Position numbers and translations under genes: made by a program. DNA of 64,000 nucleotides from M3007 sp044226205. GTDB taxonomy: Bacteria; Bacteroidota; Bacteroidia; Chitinophagales; Saprospiraceae. Location of the stretch: the NCBI GenBank assembly GCA_044226205.1, contig JBGAHL010000011.1, forward strand, positions 80,839 to 144,838, written 5' to 3'. Below the pieces are notes generated by a model, which was not told the origin of the DNA, did not search any database, and saw nothing but the letters and a program-made list of their open reading frames with translations. Below are positions 1-8,852 of the stretch, piece by piece. Positions within the stretch are counted from its first letter, which is position 1. Every line of letters starts with the position of its first letter.

Positions 1-1573
1 AAGCCGGGCAATCGGCGCAGGTCAGCCCGGTTTCCGTCATGCGGTACAGCCGGTTGGGATAGTCGCTTACGTAGTAATCGCCGTCGTTGTCGGCATAATC
101 GACATCGTGGACGCGGTTGTTGATTTTTTCACCAAACACGATGTATTTGCCCTCGGGCACGGAAATCGTCAGGCGAATGTTCTGGGCGCGCCATTTCTGG
201 CCTTTGGGAATGCCGAAGAAAGTGGGGATGCGCAGCGTATTGCCTTCGAGCACAACGTTGAACTCAGTTTTGGTCGCATTGTCCATGGCATCGGCGTTGG
301 TTTTGCCGCGCGCCGTGACGTTCTGCAAACACTCGAAACGGCCCGAATCGCTGCGGCGCACGCGGATGTCGACCATGTCGTTGAGTTCGAGGCGGTCGTT
401 GCCGAGGATGACGTCGTCGCCGAAAATATCATGCGATGAATTGCCGGCAGGATTGCCTGCCCATTCCAGGCGGATGGTATCCGATTTGAAGCCGGAAAGG
501 TCCATGGTACGGGTCAGGGTGCTGCTTTGGCGGAAATCCTTGGTCGCCAGTCCCAGCAGGACGATGCCCGAGAAGAGGTTGATCGTCCAGAAAACCGAAA
601 GACTTGCCGTGGCCCAGCCCGGCGTACGAACGCCGAACAACAAACGGGCGAAGAACAAACAAAGACCGATGATCGGAATACCAAACACGAAGAAGAAGTT
701 GGCAAAGCCCAGGTAGTTCATGCCGCCTGACAGCGGGCTGAGGTAATCGAGTACGGGCGCCGCGGCAATCATGCTGAAGATACCGCCCGCCCAGGAAACC
801 AGCAGGGCGATAAAAAGGCCGATGCCAATCAGAATGCCGATCAGGACGGCGAATTTCGCCACGAAACGGATCACGAATCCGAAGACTTGCCCGATCACCG
901 ACATCCCGCTGCTCACGGCGTGGTTGAAACTCCGGTCAGCGTTTTTTTTTGAGCCGAGTTCGTTGACTTTATTGCTGATGCGTTCGAACCCGTCTTCCAC
1001 TTCGCGGGCGATGTTGTCCACATTGATTTTTTCGCCGCGCATGGCCAGTCGGTCGGCGGCCGATTTGGCCGGCGGCACCAGGATCCAGAGCAGGAGGTAA
1101 GCCGGAATCCAGAAACCGGCCGACAGAAACGTGAGGAGCACGAAAATGAGGCGCATCCAGACCGGGTCGTTCATGCCGAAATAGGCAGCCAGGCCCGAGC
1201 AGACACCGCCCACTGTGGCGTCTTCTTCGTCGCGGAAAAGGCGTTTGCCGGTGCGGATGGACGGGCCGGTCGATGTTTTGCCGCCCGAGGAAGATTTTTT
1301 GCTGTCGACGGGTTCGGCGCCGAAATCTTCGGGTTTGCCCATGATTTCGACAGCGGCCTCTACGTCGGGCAGCATGACGATGGTGCGTGAGCCCATGCTT
1401 CCGGAAATCAGTTCGCCCAGTCGGCTTTCGATGTCGCGCACAATTTCGTCGCGCCCGTCGCTTTCAGAAAAGCGCCGTCGTATGCTGTCGAGATAGGCCG
1501 CCAGATATTCGTAGGCATCGTCGTCGATGGTGAGCGCATAGCCTCCGAGATTGATATTCAAGACCTTATTCAT
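1..1573 (-). CDS. PspC domain membrane protein (partial, C-terminus off left edge)
   Basis: Envelope-stress type inner-membrane protein. About 524 codons are visible and the frame is open to the window edge, so the C-terminus is missing. The start is ATG at 1573. Residues 1-95 form a soluble N-terminal part with a DExVxxIExRLxE-like segment typical of proteins paired with PadR regulators. Residues about 111-170 are a PspC domain (TVGGVCSGLAAYFGMNDPVW followed by a hydrophobic hairpin). More hydrophobic segments lie at roughly 225-330, and a soluble beta-rich C-terminal part with GIN-like character follows. The gene lies 63 bp downstream of a PadR regulator on the same strand, a frequent Bacteroidota pair, so I infer co-transcription and PadR control. 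PspC in proteobacteria senses membrane stress; that this protein does so is inference. Confidence 0.85.
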   Translation of the reverse strand, partial: MNKVLNINLGGYALTIDDDAYEYLAAYLDSIRRRFSESDGRDEIVRDIESRLGELISGSMGSRTIVMLPDVEAAVEIMGKPEDFGAEPVDSKKSSSGGKTSTGPSIRTGKRLFRDEEDATVGGVCSGLAAYFGMNDPVWMRLIFVLLTFLSAGFWIPAYLLLWILVPPAKSAADRLAMRGEKINVDNIAREVEDGFERISNKVNELGSKKNADRSFNHAVSSGMSVIGQVFGFVIRFVAKFAVLIGILIGIGLFIALLVSWAGGIFSMIAAAPVLDYLSPLSGGMNYLGFANFFFVFGIPIIGLCLFFARLLFGVRTPGWATASLSVFWTINLFSGIVLLGLATKDFRQSSTLTRTMDLSGFKSDTIRLEWAGNPAGNSSHDIFGDDVILGNDRLELNDMVDIRVRRSDSGRFECLQNVTARGKTNADAMDNATKTEFNVVLEGNTLRIPTFFGIPKGQKWRAQNIRLTISVPEGKYIVFGEKINNRVHDVDYADNDGDYYVSDYPNRLYRMTETGLTCADCPA

Positions 1574-1636
1574 AGTAGTCGGAAGTATCGAGGGGGTGAG
1601 GTGAAATTTGGAATGGTTGTTTTTTCAGGAAAAAAG

Positions 1637-2053
1637 TCATTCGCCGGCAGGCGGCATCGGTTCAATGTTGAGTGCCGGGGGAGTCTTTTTGGTCGACGCT
1701 TTTTTGGCCGTGGGTTTTTCGTCGGCGTCTCCGTAAAGGGTCTGCGCGACGGATTCCACGAGCTCCTGCCAGCTATCGGTGAGTTCCTTCAAAAACTGTC
1801 GGCCCGTGTCGGTGATGTTGAAATACTTGCGCGGCGGTCCCTGCGAACCTTCCCGCCAGATATAGTCAACCAGACCGTCATTTTTCAGGCGGATCAGCAA
1901 GGGGTAAAGCGTGCCTTCCACGATGAAAAGGTTGGTGCCTTTGAGCCGTTCGACGATCTCGGGGGGATACGTCTCCCGTTCGGCGATTACCGCCAGCACG
2001 CACATTTCCAGTACGCCTTTCCGCATTTGCGCTTTTGCATTCTTTAAATCCAT
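1637..2053 (-). CDS. PadR family transcriptional regulator
   Basis: Winged-helix DNA-binding regulator of 138 residues. The N-terminal two thirds carry the PadR signature: a hydrophobic first helix (RKGVLEMCVLAVI), the YPPEIVERL helix, and the wing segment EGTLYPLLIRLKNDGLV followed by GPPRKYFNIT. The C-terminal tail (about residues 115-138) is Lys/Pro/Thr rich and probably disordered. PadR proteins bind as dimers to palindromic operators and usually repress their own operon. The PspC gene begins 63 bp downstream on the same strand and is its likely target. A good promoter lies about 70 bp upstream. Confidence 0.92.
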   Translation of the reverse strand: MDLKNAKAQMRKGVLEMCVLAVIAERETYPPEIVERLKGTNLFIVEGTLYPLLIRLKNDGLVDYIWREGSQGPPRKYFNITDTGRQFLKELTDSWQELVESVAQTLYGDADEKPTAKKASTKKTPPALNIEPMPPAGE

Positions 2054-2123
2054 GCGGTTTATTTTTTGAATTGAGTGTCCTTGGTAGTCAACAGTGTCAG
2101 GTATTTCAAGACAATTGACATTG

Positions 2124-2155
2124 CAAATGTAATGGCCAATTCAGGTACTTTGCAA
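2124..2155 (-). promoter_or_regulatory. Bacteroidota-type promoter for padR-pspC
   Basis: On the minus strand TACATTTG (2124-2131) matches the Bacteroidota -7 consensus TAnnTTTG exactly, and a TTG (2153-2155) lies 21 nt upstream, within the usual spacing for the -33 element. Transcription should start near 2119, giving a leader of about 65 nt before the padR start at 2053. Confidence 0.6.
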
Positions 2156-2175
2156 TACAAGGAAGTATTTTTTTA

Positions 2176-2209
2176 AAAAAGGAACGACGAGTGCACGCCG
2201 TTCCTTTTT
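2176..2209 (-). terminator. Intrinsic terminator downstream of the TPR gene
   Basis: An 11-bp perfect stem (AAAAAGGAACG, 2176-2186, with CGTTCCTTTTT, 2199-2209) closes a 12-nt loop. T-rich DNA follows in both directions, so it may act both ways. It lies between the end of the minus-strand TPR gene (2327) and the padR promoter and separates the two transcription units. Confidence 0.65.
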
Positions 2210-2326
2210 ATAAAAAACTGATTTTTAATTAATTAAATAATTTCACTTAAAAAACACCCCCTCAAATTATCGACTAAAAAAACAGGGATATCGGCGAAAA
2301 ATCATGCCCCCACCCGGTTCTGGCAC

Positions 2327-4504
2327 TTATTTGGGCAGTGAATTTTTACGGATTTTCTCGGCGATGGCCGGGAAGTCAGGATGATTTCTGAGCGGGTCGA
2401 GGCTTTTTTCCTGGGCCAGCCAGCTGGGTTCGTTGTAGCCAAGGTCGGCTGCCTTGCGCAGGTTGGCAATGCCGTTGGGGATGTCGTTGGTGAGCGTGTA
2501 GTAGCACGCCAGGTTGCGATACACCCAGCTGTTGTCCGATTTGAGTTCCTGGGAGCGTTTGAGGCGGGGGCCGGCTTCCTCGATCTGGCCGTTTTTGAGG
2601 TAGGCGTAGCCGAGGTTGTTGAGGCCGTATGCCATGTCGAGGCTGAACACATCGGGCGCTTCGGCATATTGTTTTTCGCGTGCTTTCAGGGCATTTTCCA
2701 GCATGGCAATGCCTTCGGGCAGTCGGTTGACGTCGATGTAGAACAGTCCCAGATTGTTTTCCGAACGCGCCACTTCATCGAAATACTGCCCCGGGTGCAG
2801 GCGGTCGAGTTGCTGGAATGCCTCGAGTGTGGCAACGTAGGCTTTTTCCGCCTCGGGCCAGTTGTCCATGTTGTAGTACATCACGCCGAGGTTGTTGTTG
2901 ACGGAGGCAATGGCGTCGGTGTACTCGCCAGGCGACTTTTTGTCGAGTTCCTCCCAAATGGCGAGCGCTTCGCGGTAGAGGGCGATAGAGCCGTCGACAT
3001 CGTTCATGTGGCTGCGCGCCACGCCGTAGTTGAGGAGGCTGGATGCGAGATTGGACTCGTGTTCGCCGGGGTCCTGTTTGACCCACTTGCGGTAGATGTC
3101 GACACATTGCCGGTACGCATTGTCGGCCTGTTTGTACTTCTGCTGGTTGTCGTAGAGTTCGGCCAGGTGCCCCAGCGCCGAGGCAAATTTGGTTTCGTAA
3201 CGGTCAGGATTGGCGTATGCCAGTCTGGAATAAATGTTGACCGCTTTCTGGTATTCCCGTTCGGCGCGGCGGAAGTCGGATTTTTTAAGGTAAAGGTTGC
3301 CCAGTTCGAGGCTGACGTTGGCAAGGTCGGGCTCGAATTCGACGGGGCGCACTTCCGCCAGGCCGCCCCAGATAGTACTTGCCTCGACCAGCATGGCCTC
3401 GGCTTGTTTGAACTGCTGTTTGGACTTAATCAGGAAGGTGCCGTAGTTGAACAAGAGGCTCGCCTGACTTTGCCGTACTTCTTCCTGTTTGGGGTCGGGC
3501 ATGCCGCGGAAAAGGTCGTAGGATTCCTTGTAGGCCGCCGCCGCTTTGTCCCACTGATTTTTACTGACGAATATGACGCCCAGATTGCTCAGCGAGCGGG
3601 CGAGGTCGACTTGGTATTTATCGCCCTGCTTGCGGTATTGTTCGATCACGGGCAGGTAAAGTTCCTCTGCCAGGTCGATGCTGTCGCACAGGTAATAGGC
3701 GCCCGCGGCGTTGAAACGGGCAGTCCAGCCGAGGTCCGTATTTCCGCTTGTGAAGCAGGCGTCGGCGCTTTTTAAAAACCAGGGTGCTGCATCGCAGTCG
3801 TCATGTTCGTACAAATAGGAGGCGTAGTGGAACGTCATTTCGGCGTCGGGGCGGCAAGCCACGGCTTTTTCGTAGTAACTGGCCACGCGTTTTTGAGCAT
3901 CCGGCTTATCGTCAGAAGCCTCGGCCAGACCGGCCAGGAGCCACCATTCTTCGGCCAGCATATTGATTTGTTCTTCTTTTTTGGGATCAGGCTTGGCCGG
4001 GCGCACGCCGTTGGGCAACAGGGCCCTGGTTTCCGCTTCCATCTGAGCGACGTCCATCGACACTACGGCTGCACCGAAATCGCCTTTCAAAAAGAGTTTC
4101 CGGGCCTTTGCCACCCTTTTCGATTTTCCGGGAATTTGATCGAAAGTTTGGGTCAGCAGCCAGGTATTGTGCCGGTAATCGGCCAGATACTGGACCACGA
4201 GGCGATAATCGCGGGTGGTTTCATCCAGTTGACTCTGTATGCGCTGGCTGAGGTTCGCATTGCCGGAAGCCTTGGACAGTTCTTCCGTGTGCACATCCAT
4301 GGCGTTTTTGAAACGGGCCGAATCCAGTTGTGCGTTGGTGTAGTCCTTTGAATTTTTCAACACCGTACGAACCATTTTGGCACGCTCGGGCGTATAGGAA
4401 TAGGCTTCCTGATCGCCTCGAAAAACGACAGGATGGGCAGGTTGCTGGCCAAAGGCCGCGTGTACAAACAACACACAGAACAGGTTGATCAACAGATTTC
4501 TCAT
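2327..4504 (-). CDS. Secreted tetratricopeptide-repeat protein
   Basis: About 725 residues. The chosen ATG at 4504 gives a clean signal peptide (MRNLLINLFCVLFVHAAFGQ); ATG at 4510 or TTG at 4513 would only add a few residues. The body is a chain of TPR helices, including Kinesin-light-chain-like 42-residue units (repeated ..A..Y..AL.I...L...P..Y) from about residue 230 to 700. The last 70 residues (DNSWVYRNLACYYTLTNDIP onward) are closely similar to the end of the TPR protein at 5777-7570, so the two are paralogs. Likely a periplasmic or surface scaffold for protein-protein contacts; no enzymatic domain is visible. Confidence 0.85.
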   Translation of the reverse strand: MRNLLINLFCVLFVHAAFGQQPAHPVVFRGDQEAYSYTPERAKMVRTVLKNSKDYTNAQLDSARFKNAMDVHTEELSKASGNANLSQRIQSQLDETTRDYRLVVQYLADYRHNTWLLTQTFDQIPGKSKRVAKARKLFLKGDFGAAVVSMDVAQMEAETRALLPNGVRPAKPDPKKEEQINMLAEEWWLLAGLAEASDDKPDAQKRVASYYEKAVACRPDAEMTFHYASYLYEHDDCDAAPWFLKSADACFTSGNTDLGWTARFNAAGAYYLCDSIDLAEELYLPVIEQYRKQGDKYQVDLARSLSNLGVIFVSKNQWDKAAAAYKESYDLFRGMPDPKQEEVRQSQASLLFNYGTFLIKSKQQFKQAEAMLVEASTIWGGLAEVRPVEFEPDLANVSLELGNLYLKKSDFRRAEREYQKAVNIYSRLAYANPDRYETKFASALGHLAELYDNQQKYKQADNAYRQCVDIYRKWVKQDPGEHESNLASSLLNYGVARSHMNDVDGSIALYREALAIWEELDKKSPGEYTDAIASVNNNLGVMYYNMDNWPEAEKAYVATLEAFQQLDRLHPGQYFDEVARSENNLGLFYIDVNRLPEGIAMLENALKAREKQYAEAPDVFSLDMAYGLNNLGYAYLKNGQIEEAGPRLKRSQELKSDNSWVYRNLACYYTLTNDIPNGIANLRKAADLGYNEPSWLAQEKSLDPLRNHPDFPAIAEKIRKNSLPK

Positions 4505-4556
4505 TAACATCAAATTTTAGGTTAAATAAAAAGGTGTGAAAAATTGCGGGAGCATT

Positions 4557-5741
4557 TCATGCTTTATCGAGCGCCTGACATACATCCGCCACAATATCCG
4601 ACACCGTTTCCAGACCTACGGATATCCGCACAAGGCCTGGAGTGATACCCACCGAGCCGCGTTCTTTTTCGCTCAGTTTGGAATGGGTAGTGGACGAGGG
4701 GTGTGACGCGATGCTGCGGCTGTCGCCAAGGTTGTTGGTGCGGGAGAGCATTTGCAGGTGGTTCAAAAACCGGCGGCCGGCGTCCAGACCGCCCTCGATC
4801 TCAAAAGCCACGATTCCGCCGCCGTTGCTCATTTGTTTGAGGGCAATGTCGTGCTGCGGGTGACTGGGCAGGAAGGGATATTTGACACGCGCTACTTTCG
4901 GGTGGGCTTCGAGCGCCTGCGCCAGGGCCAGGGCGTTGGCCGCGTGTTTTTCCATGCGCAAATGCAAGGTTTCCAGGCTTTTACTAAGCACCCAGGCGTT
5001 AAAAGGGCTGAGCGACGGCCCCGTGTTGCGGGTCATCAGGTACAATTCGTAGATCAGTTCTTCCCGCCCCACGACGACGCCACCGAGTACGCGTCCCTGA
5101 CCGTCCATAAACTTGGTGGCCGAATGGATCACCAGATCGGCGCCAAAGCGGACAGGCTGCTGTACGGCCGGCGTGGCAAAACAATTATCGACGACGAACA
5201 GGATGTCGTGCCGCCTGCAGATCTCGCCGACAAATGCCAGATCGATGATGTCGAGGCCAGGATTGGAAGGCGTTTCGAGGTACAGCATTCGGGTGTTGGG
5301 GCGAATCATCGCTTCGAGGGTTTCTGGGCGGGTCATCTCGAAATATGACGATTCGATGCCCCATTTGGGCAGGTATTTGGTCAAAATAGTGTGGGTAGAT
5401 CCAAACACTGCCGATGCCGAAAGGATATGATCACCCTGGCCGAGGAAGGTCATAAAGGTGGAAAATACCGCCGCCATACCCGTCCCCGTGGCCACACCAG
5501 CTTCGGCGCCTTCGAGTGCGCAGACCTTGTCGACAAATTCATCGACCGTGGGATTGGAAAACCTGCTGTAAATATTGACGTCGAGGCTGTCGTCGGTGAA
5601 TGCCGCGGCCATATCTTCGGCAGAGTCGTAGACAAAACTGGAGGTCAGGAAAAGCGGGGTGCTGTGTTCTTTTTCCGCCGTGCGACGGGTTTGGGTTCTG
5701 ATAGCCAGGGTTTCTGGCCCGGGCGTGGACTGTTCGGACAT
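4557..5741 (-). CDS. metZ: O-succinylhomoserine sulfhydrylase (Cys/Met metabolism PLP enzyme)
   Basis: Fold-type I PLP enzyme of the cystathionine gamma-synthase family, making homocysteine from an activated homoserine and sulfide. The PLP lysine is in HSATKFMDGQGR (about K210); the HSATK-x-x-DGQGR form is typical of MetZ rather than of cystathionine lyases. Length (394 residues) fits the family. I take the start as ATG 5741 (MSEQSTPG), because the promoter TACCTTTG sits at 5760-5767 and an upstream ATG at 5762 would lie inside it. The gene lies between two paralogous TPR genes on the same strand. Distinguishing O-succinyl- from O-acetyl-homoserine use is inference from the motif. Confidence 0.85.
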   Translation of the reverse strand: MSEQSTPGPETLAIRTQTRRTAEKEHSTPLFLTSSFVYDSAEDMAAAFTDDSLDVNIYSRFSNPTVDEFVDKVCALEGAEAGVATGTGMAAVFSTFMTFLGQGDHILSASAVFGSTHTILTKYLPKWGIESSYFEMTRPETLEAMIRPNTRMLYLETPSNPGLDIIDLAFVGEICRRHDILFVVDNCFATPAVQQPVRFGADLVIHSATKFMDGQGRVLGGVVVGREELIYELYLMTRNTGPSLSPFNAWVLSKSLETLHLRMEKHAANALALAQALEAHPKVARVKYPFLPSHPQHDIALKQMSNGGGIVAFEIEGGLDAGRRFLNHLQMLSRTNNLGDSRSIASHPSSTTHSKLSEKERGSVGITPGLVRISVGLETVSDIVADVCQALDKA

Positions 5742-5759
5742 GCTGACAAGAGTTTGCAG

Positions 5760-5767
5760 CAAAGGTA
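5760..5767 (-). promoter_or_regulatory. Promoter -7 box of metZ
   Basis: TACCTTTG on the minus strand, an exact TAnnTTTG match. It overlaps the space just after the upstream TPR gene (stop at 5777). Its position gives a start site near 5755 and fixes the metZ start codon at 5741, with a leader of only about 14 nt. Confidence 0.55.
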
Positions 5768-5776
5768 TTCCTTCTT

Positions 5777-7570
5777 TTATTCCCCCGCAGTCGCGGCATT
5801 TTCAGCAATTTTCGCGGCAATAGCGGCAAAACGACTGTGGTTTCTCAAACCATCGAGGCTGCTTTCCTGCGCCAGCCAGTCGGGGTCGTCGTAGCCCAAA
5901 TCGGCCGCTTTGGTAAGGTTTTCAATAGCCTTTTCAGGTTCGTTCTTCAACGCATAATAGCAGGCAAGGTTACGGTAAAGCCAGCTGTTGTCGCGATCGA
6001 GTTTCATCGATTGCGACATGGCTTCCCAGGCAGCGTCGAGGTCGCGCAGGCCAAGTTGCGCCGTGGCCATGTTGTTGTAGCAATAGGCCAGACTTTGCTG
6101 ATTGTCGGGGAAGGTTTCGGCGCCCGGTTTTTCCCGTATTTCCCTTGTTTTTTCCAACACCTTCAAGGCGCTGGCATAACGTTTACCACTGAGGTACAAC
6201 ATTCCCAATTCATTTATGACATCGGCCAGTTTGGGGGCATAGGTATCGTATTGGGCCTCGGTCAGACTGGCGTACACCCCGACGCTTTCGATATAGGCGA
6301 CTTCCGCCTTGGCCGAATCGCCCGTTTCGACATAAAGATCCCCCGAGGTTTTCAGCAATTCTGCCAATGCAGGCCGATAAACCACGGGAAATTGCTTGTC
6401 GAGGCGCCGCCGAATCTCCAGCGCTTCTTCAAAATAGGGCACTGCCCGCAGGGGCTCGCCCAGGTCTTTGTACACGTTGCCCAGGTGGTACAACTGGGTG
6501 GCAAGATCGGGTTCGTGCATCGTCGGATTGGCGGCAGCCAGCCGGCGGCGGCGGTCGATCGACTCCTGGTAAAAAGGCTTCGAGCGCTCGAATTCTTTTT
6601 TGTTGCACAGCAACACCCCCATGTTGCTCAGTGAAATGGCCAGGTAATGTTCGAACATGGCGGGATCGGAAGCCGCCAAACGGCGACGAATGACGATAGA
6701 ACGAGCTAGCATTTCCTCGCCTTGATCCAGTTTGTTTTGATAAATATAGCAGGAAGCCAGGCTGTTCAGGACATTGGCGAGGTCGGGTTCGTACAAAACA
6801 GAATCCGCTTCAAACAGTCTGGTTTGTATTTGCAATGCCTCGGTGTAAGCCTTTTCCGCTTCATCGAATTTTTTTTGCCGCAAAAGGCCGTTGCCGAAAT
6901 TGACCAATGAAGCCGACAAATCCGAATCATACAGATGTGGGTCGCGAACGGCAAGACTTCTGTACAGGGCCACACCTTCCCGAGCCATTTTATCGGCATT
7001 GTCAAAATCGTACTGTTCCCGGTACAAAGTGGCCAGTTCCATCAGAAATTTGGCGACCCAGGGATCGTATTGCTCATGATCGTTGGCGGCAAGCACTCTG
7101 AATATATCGAGCGCTTCCGTAAGATGCGGCTGAGCCAGGGTGAATTGCTTTTGGAAGAGGTAAAGAATACCGAGGTTGCCGGTAGCCTTGGCAACATCCT
7201 CCGAATTCGTCACCCCGTCCTGCTTCGCAATCTTGCGCTGGATCGCCAACGACTGCTGCCCCAGCGATTCAGCGCGCTTGTAATCGCTCAAATCGAAACA
7301 TACGGAAGCATGGTTCAGCATGGTGCGGGCCAATTTCGGCTCAAAGTTTTTGGCATCTGCGGCGGCCAGGCGGCGGTAAATGACGATCGCATCCTGGTAC
7401 AGGGTGTCAGCCTCGCCAAGTGACCGGTCCTGATAAGCCGTTTTTCCCAATTGGGCATATACGTCTGCCAGTACGGACAAACTGTCGGTCGCAGCGGCTG
7501 AAAGCGTCTGCGCCGGCAAGCCCGATACTAGCGCCAGCATTGTAAAAACCAAAAGAAACTGCTTTGCCAT
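5777..7570 (-). CDS. Secreted tetratricopeptide-repeat protein (paralog)
   Basis: About 597 residues. ATG 7570 gives the signal peptide MAKQFLLVFTMLALVSGLPA; a longer frame to 7618 would place charged residues ahead of it. Ten or more TPR/Kinesin-light-chain type units run through the protein, with phrases such as EPDLA.....L...Y recurring every 50-60 residues. The C-terminal block (DNSWLYRNLACYYALKNEPE onward) is homologous to the C-terminus of the TPR protein at 2327-4504. No catalytic domain is seen. It is divergent from the DUF1761 gene at 7667, with about 96 bp between starts. Confidence 0.85.
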   Translation of the reverse strand: MAKQFLLVFTMLALVSGLPAQTLSAAATDSLSVLADVYAQLGKTAYQDRSLGEADTLYQDAIVIYRRLAAADAKNFEPKLARTMLNHASVCFDLSDYKRAESLGQQSLAIQRKIAKQDGVTNSEDVAKATGNLGILYLFQKQFTLAQPHLTEALDIFRVLAANDHEQYDPWVAKFLMELATLYREQYDFDNADKMAREGVALYRSLAVRDPHLYDSDLSASLVNFGNGLLRQKKFDEAEKAYTEALQIQTRLFEADSVLYEPDLANVLNSLASCYIYQNKLDQGEEMLARSIVIRRRLAASDPAMFEHYLAISLSNMGVLLCNKKEFERSKPFYQESIDRRRRLAAANPTMHEPDLATQLYHLGNVYKDLGEPLRAVPYFEEALEIRRRLDKQFPVVYRPALAELLKTSGDLYVETGDSAKAEVAYIESVGVYASLTEAQYDTYAPKLADVINELGMLYLSGKRYASALKVLEKTREIREKPGAETFPDNQQSLAYCYNNMATAQLGLRDLDAAWEAMSQSMKLDRDNSWLYRNLACYYALKNEPEKAIENLTKAADLGYDDPDWLAQESSLDGLRNHSRFAAIAAKIAENAATAGE

Positions 7571-7666
7571 GTCCTGAAAAAATAATTTTATTTTTAAAAA
7601 TGCGACAAGTTTAGACATATCAACGGGTAAATTCGCCCATTCTTAAAATCAAACACTTACCCTGTT

Positions 7667-8095
7667 ATGGAACACATCAACTGGTTGGCCGTCGCAGTTG
7701 CGGCCCTCATCCCGATGATCGTCGGCTTTTTGTACTACCACCCCAAAGTAATGGGCAACGCTTGGATGCGTGTCAACGGGTTCTCGCTCGATACCCTGAC
7801 CGCACCCAAGCCCGTGCTTTACCTCGCGGCGTTGGGCTTGTCGTTCCTGCTCGCCCTGCGAATGACCGCCGACGTCACAGGCCCTGGTCAGCAAACGGCG
7901 CCCGACGGGCACAGTTACATCACCTTCCAGCACGGCGTTGTACATGGCCTGATCAATTCGATTTTGATTTTGTTACCTGTTCTGGGCACCATGTCGATTT
8001 TTGAAAAACGCGGCTGGAGTTGGGTATTTGTCAACATGGGGTACTGGGTCATCACTCTGGTGCTCATGTGCGGTATCCTGAGCGCCTGGCGCTGA
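7667..8095 (+). CDS. DUF1761 family integral membrane protein
   Basis: A 142-residue protein with four predicted membrane helices (about 5-25, 48-66, 88-110 and 118-140). The opening NWLAVAVAALIPMIVGFLYY and the following W-x-x-V/N pattern are typical of the DUF1761 family, whose function is unknown. The start ATG is the first in frame and sits at the beginning of the first helix. It stands alone: the following 190 bp hold two hairpins. Confidence 0.85.
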   Translation: MEHINWLAVAVAALIPMIVGFLYYHPKVMGNAWMRVNGFSLDTLTAPKPVLYLAALGLSFLLALRMTADVTGPGQQTAPDGHSYITFQHGVVHGLINSILILLPVLGTMSIFEKRGWSWVFVNMGYWVITLVLMCGILSAWR

Positions 8096-8104
8096 TTATC
8101 GGTG

Positions 8105-8169
8105 TTTTCACCGCCAAGGCGCAAAGACGCAAAGGGTTCGCGAATTTTTTAGCGTCTTTGCGGTGAAAA
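8105..8169. repeat. Bulged inverted repeat (cruciform-type dispersed element)
   Basis: TTTTCACCGC at 8105-8114 plus CAAAGACGC at 8122-8130 pair with GCGTCTTTG (8152-8160) and CGGTGAAAA (8161-8169). A 7-nt bulge (CAAGGCG) interrupts the left arm. Sequence of the type CCGCCAAGGCGCAAAGACGC is found dispersed in many bacterial genomes. It lies right after the DUF1761 stop codon and has no T-run. Confidence 0.6.
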
Positions 8170-8186
8170 GTGCAAGAATTTATTCG

Positions 8187-8222
8187 CCATGCCGCGCTGA
8201 AATAACAATCGGCGCGGCATGG
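8187..8222 (+). terminator. Hairpin, possible terminator after DUF1761 gene
   Basis: A perfect 10-bp GC-rich stem (CCATGCCGCG 8187-8196 with CGCGGCATGG 8213-8222) around a 16-nt loop, followed by only a short TTTT after three bases. It could be a weak terminator or a dispersed palindrome. Confidence 0.35.
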
Positions 8223-8283
8223 TCGTTTTGAAGAGCAAACGACCTGACAACCAAGTTCTTATTACCAATAAAAATCTGTTCCA

Positions 8284-8847
8284 ATGAAAAAATTACTTGC
8301 TGTTTTGTTCTTCACGCTCGGCCTTGGCCTCCTCTACTCAAGTTGCTGCGATAGCGACAATCCGCCTTTTTTCGACTACAGACGGCTACGGGTCGTGCCT
8401 GTAACCATAGTCAGTCAACCGTCGCAGTCTTCTTACACTGCGGCATTGTCCATCATCCCCGACGACATCAGTTTTATTAGTCAAACGGAACTGCCCGAGC
8501 TGATCCCCTCTGCTTACGGCCTTTCGTGTCCTGAGCCGGGGCGCGACGGCCCGAAACACCGACTCGTTTCGGTGACGATCACCGCCGATCAGGATTTTGA
8601 TGCCGACCACCCGGCCGGCAGTTCGCTTTCAGCCTTGTTTATCAATTCTTTCGGGCCGCCAAAAGCGCTGACCGAACTCGACCCAGCATTTGCCGAATTT
8701 TTCTCGCCGGAAGTTGCCCTCGTGGTCTACTGCGAGACGCTGCCTGCCGATACCTCCCGCATTTTTCAGCTGACCGTCAGAGCGACCAAGGCAAACGGCG
8801 CCACGGCGGAAGGGGTGATTCAGGGGGTGAAATTCCAAACCAGGTAA
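8284..8847 (+). CDS. Uncharacterised secreted lipoprotein
   Basis: A 187-residue protein with an N-terminal signal of lipoprotein type (MKKLLAVLFFTLGLGLLYSS then CC at about residues 21-22). The mature part is beta-rich with conserved-looking prolines and acidic residues; I do not recognise a family with certainty, although small Bacteroidota lipoproteins of the DUF5034 kind look similar. The start is an ATG directly after AATCTGTTCCA, with no strong ribosome-binding site, as is common in this phylum. Its stop at 8847 is 5 bp from the convergent kinase gene's stop. Function unknown. Confidence 0.7.
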   Translation: MKKLLAVLFFTLGLGLLYSSCCDSDNPPFFDYRRLRVVPVTIVSQPSQSSYTAALSIIPDDISFISQTELPELIPSAYGLSCPEPGRDGPKHRLVSVTITADQDFDADHPAGSSLSALFINSFGPPKALTELDPAFAEFFSPEVALVVYCETLPADTSRIFQLTVRATKANGATAEGVIQGVKFQTR

Positions 8848-8852
8848 GCGCC

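Noticed and set aside
1..1573. Plus-strand open frames over the PspC gene
   Set aside because: The minus-strand frame is continuous from 1573 to the window edge with clear PspC motifs; the plus-strand frames are shadows.
2381..3775. Plus-strand open frame of 464 codons
   Set aside because: Antisense to the TPR gene; no recognisable protein features and composition typical of shadow frames.
5742..5776. SAM-type riboswitch before metZ
   Set aside because: The predicted leader is only about 14 nt long, too short for any known riboswitch.
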